Shown: piece by piece, positions 5,987 through 7,567 of the stretch
Numbering within the stretch: position 1 is the stretch's first letter
Layout of the letters: every line of letters begins with the position of its first letter
Assembly (NCBI GenBank): GCA_903858975.1
Contig: CAIOKW010000306.1
Span: forward strand, 1-7,567
Source: Oligoflexia bacterium
GTDB lineage: Bacteria; Bdellovibrionota; UBA1018; CAIMNF01
Length of the DNA stretch: 7,567 nucleotides
Direction of reading: 5' to 3'
Translations under genes and position numbers: made by a program
Notes under the pieces: generated by a model
What the model was told of the DNA's origin: nothing
The model's database searches: none
Seen by the model: the letters and a program-made list of their open reading frames with translations, nothing else

Positions 5987-6010
5987 TCCCTATCCCCCCT
6001 AAGACTTCGA

Positions 6011-6772
6011 TTACGGCGCTTGAATCGCCGAAACCATTTCACGAACGGCTTGTTCTAGGCCCACCACGACTGCCCTACAGACAATGGCATGGCCGATATT
6101 ATATTCCTCGATCATATCTTGAGCGACGATCTTGCGAACATTTTTATAATCAAACCCATGTCCCGCATGAACATGAATCCCCAACTGCTGGCCAAGCTTA
6201 GTGGCATCCATAATGCGCTTAAACTCATCTTTCATGATCTTGGAACTTTTGGCTCCATAGAGCTTCTGAGTCGCATTGCAGTATCGACCGGTATGGAGTT
6301 CTACCGCATCGGCACCTAAAGCATGAGATAGCTTAATCACTGCTGTGTCGGGCTCAACAAAAAGAGAAACCTTAATCTTCTTCTTTTTAAAATCTTGGAT
6401 GATCTTCGCCAGTTGTTTGTAATACTTCTTCACATTGAGTCCGCCTTCGGTCGTCACTTCCTGTCGCTTTTCAGGGACCAAGCAAACCCAGTCAGGCTTC
6501 ACCTTATGTGCAATTTTAATGATCGAGGGCGCAATCGAGCATTCAAGGTTCAACAACACTTTCACTTGTTTTCGAAGTGCAAACACGTCTGCATCCTGAA
6601 TATGGCGACGATCTTCTCTTAAATGAATCGTGATTTGATGAGCTCCCGCTTTTTCGACGATCTTCGCCGCTTCCAACAGATCAGGATAAGGAGTCCCGCG
6701 GAGCTGTCGCAAGGTCGCGATATGATCGATATTAACGCCCAGTCTTGGCATGAGCCATTTTGATGCTTTCAT
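6011..6772 (-). CDS. pdxJ: Pyridoxine 5'-phosphate synthase PdxJ
   Basis: A 253-aa TIM-barrel enzyme (E. coli 243) that condenses 1-deoxyxylulose 5-phosphate with 3-amino-2-oxopropyl phosphate to pyridoxine 5'-phosphate in the DXP-dependent vitamin B6 pathway. Signatures in order are NIDHIATLR (14-22), HLREDRRHI (50-58), NLE with E77, VPEKRQEVTTEGG (99-111), HTGRY (160-164), HAGHG (202-206) and NIGHAIV (225-231). H50, E77 and H205 correspond to the known active-site His, Glu and His. The ATG at 6772 overlaps the glmM stop as ATGA and has AGAGGA 9 nt upstream. The inner ATG at 6751, nearer the usual family start, has no ribosome binding site. Nothing in the protein looks degenerate. Confidence 0.97.
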   Translation of the reverse strand: MKASKWLMPRLGVNIDHIATLRQLRGTPYPDLLEAAKIVEKAGAHQITIHLREDRRHIQDADVFALRKQVKVLLNLECSIAPSIIKIAHKVKPDWVCLVPEKRQEVTTEGGLNVKKYYKQLAKIIQDFKKKKIKVSLFVEPDTAVIKLSHALGADAVELHTGRYCNATQKLYGAKSSKIMKDEFKRIMDATKLGQQLGIHVHAGHGFDYKNVRKIVAQDMIEEYNIGHAIVCRAVVVGLEQAVREMVSAIQAP

Positions 6773-7567
6773 TGTCCTAAATCCTCTATCAAAGCTGTTT
6801 TGAGTTGATTTGCAATTCTTAAGTTTTGCTCTTCGCTTTCACTTTCCACTAATACTCGAACCTTGGCCTCGGTACCCGAGTAACGAACAAAGACGCGCCC
6901 TTTACCCTTCAGCATCGACTCACACTCTGCGAGCGCTTTTTGGTAACTCGGAAGCGTATCGAGTTCTTTACGTTCCTTCACTTTGAGGTTGATTAAGGTC
7001 TGAGGGAAAAGCAAAATTTGTTTCTTTAATTCAGAAAGCGGCTGCCCCGTTCTTTTCATGATCTCGAGCACCTTCAGGGCCGCAAGCGCTCCATCACCTG
7101 TCGTCGAGGAATCTAGAAAAATAATATGGCCTGACTGTTCCCCACCGAGACTCAGTCCACTTGCTCGCATTTTCTCGACGACAAAACGATCACCCACTTG
7201 AGCGCGATGCATCGTGATCCCATTTTCCTTCATCGTCATTTCAAGCCCAATATTAGACATTGGCGTGGTGACGATTGCCTGATTTTTCAGTTCACCGTTC
7301 TTTTGCATCGCTAAGGCACAAAGTCCAATCACGACGTCCCCATCCAAGATCTCACCGTTCTCATCCGAAAGAATGACTCGATCCGCATCTCCATCAAGCG
7401 CAATCCCAATCTGCGCACCCACCCGTTTCGTCAACTGAGCCATTTTCTCGGGATGAAGCGCACCAATCTCTTGATTAATATTAATCCCGTTCGGCGATAC
7501 CCCAATAGTCGACAAAGTGGCTCCCAGCTCTTCAAAAGCCATGGGAGCTGCTTTGTATGCGGCACCA
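6769..7567 (-). CDS. glmM: Phosphoglucosamine mutase GlmM (C-terminal part, start outside the window)
   Basis: About 265 codons of the C-terminal part remain of a family of about 445 aa. The frame runs on through the right edge (GAAYKAAP before the first visible Met at 7542), so the Met is internal. GlmM converts glucosamine 6-phosphate to glucosamine 1-phosphate on the way to UDP-GlcNAc for peptidoglycan and LPS. Visible are the magnesium loop DGDADR (7395-7378), the sugar-binding GGEQSG (7146-7129) and the phosphate-binding RYSGTEAKVRV (6885-6853). The catalytic serine loop (TASHNP in the family) lies outside the window. GlmM is preferred over phosphomannomutase/phosphoglucomutase because of the loop sequences and the pdxJ neighbour. 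It ends in an ATGA overlap with pdxJ. Confidence 0.94.
   Translation of the reverse strand, partial: GAAYKAAPMAFEELGATLSTIGVSPNGININQEIGALHPEKMAQLTKRVGAQIGIALDGDADRVILSDENGEILDGDVVIGLCALAMQKNGELKNQAIVTTPMSNIGLEMTMKENGITMHRAQVGDRFVVEKMRASGLSLGGEQSGHIIFLDSSTTGDGALAALKVLEIMKRTGQPLSELKKQILLFPQTLINLKVKERKELDTLPSYQKALAECESMLKGKGRVFVRYSGTEAKVRVLVESESEEQNLRIANQLKTALIEDLGQ

Noticed and set aside
1..7567. Mobile element, CRISPR array, toxin-antitoxin or phage defence system
   Set aside because: No direct-repeat array, transposase, integrase, attachment site or defence-family motif is visible; both operons are housekeeping in type.

Overview
The window looks like core chromosome of a Gram-negative bacterium. 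The gene order glmM-pdxJ-nnr-tsaE is common in Proteobacteria, especially the former Deltaproteobacteria. I suspect Bdellovibrionota or a related lineage, but this rests on general resemblance and not on any search. No mobile element, CRISPR array, rRNA or tRNA gene is visible. Coding density is very high, and the only intergenic stretch above about 25 bp is 3060-3295.

Layout. Positions 7567 to 3964 (minus strand) hold a tight operon: glmM (5' end cut by the window edge), pdxJ (ATGA overlap), nnr (24-bp gap) and tsaE (41-bp overlap). These cover amino-sugar/peptidoglycan precursor synthesis, vitamin B6 synthesis, repair of damaged NAD(P)H, and tRNA t6A formation. Positions 3296-3967 (plus strand) hold one unrecognised cysteine-free protein. 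It is divergent from the next operon, and its stop codon overlaps the tsaE stop by 4 bp. Positions 3059 to 1 (minus strand) hold a second operon: an Rrf2/IscR-like regulator, an IscS-type cysteine desulfurase (29-bp overlap), an MnmA-family protein (ATGA overlap) and an MtaB-type tRNA methylthiotransferase cut by the left edge (11-bp gap).

The second operon has the classical regulator-desulfurase-thiouridylase order (as in Bacillus cymR-yrvO-mnmA) followed by a Fe-S enzyme that modifies tRNA, so on paper it is a sulfur-to-tRNA module. Two of its members lack the expected cysteines. The regulator matches E. coli IscR closely through its DNA-binding domain but has no cysteine at all, so it cannot hold the IscR cluster in the known way. 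The MnmA-like protein has lost both catalytic cysteines, the Asp of the PP-loop SGGxDS motif, and the PNP, KDQSYF and GQRKG signatures, yet remains an intact well-translated frame. The desulfurase keeps its active-site Lys and Cys. Upstream of the regulator are a good sigma-70-like promoter, an IscR type-1-like operator covering the -35 element, and a hairpin at the predicted transcript start. This re-purposed or degenerate sulfur-relay locus is the most interesting part of the window.
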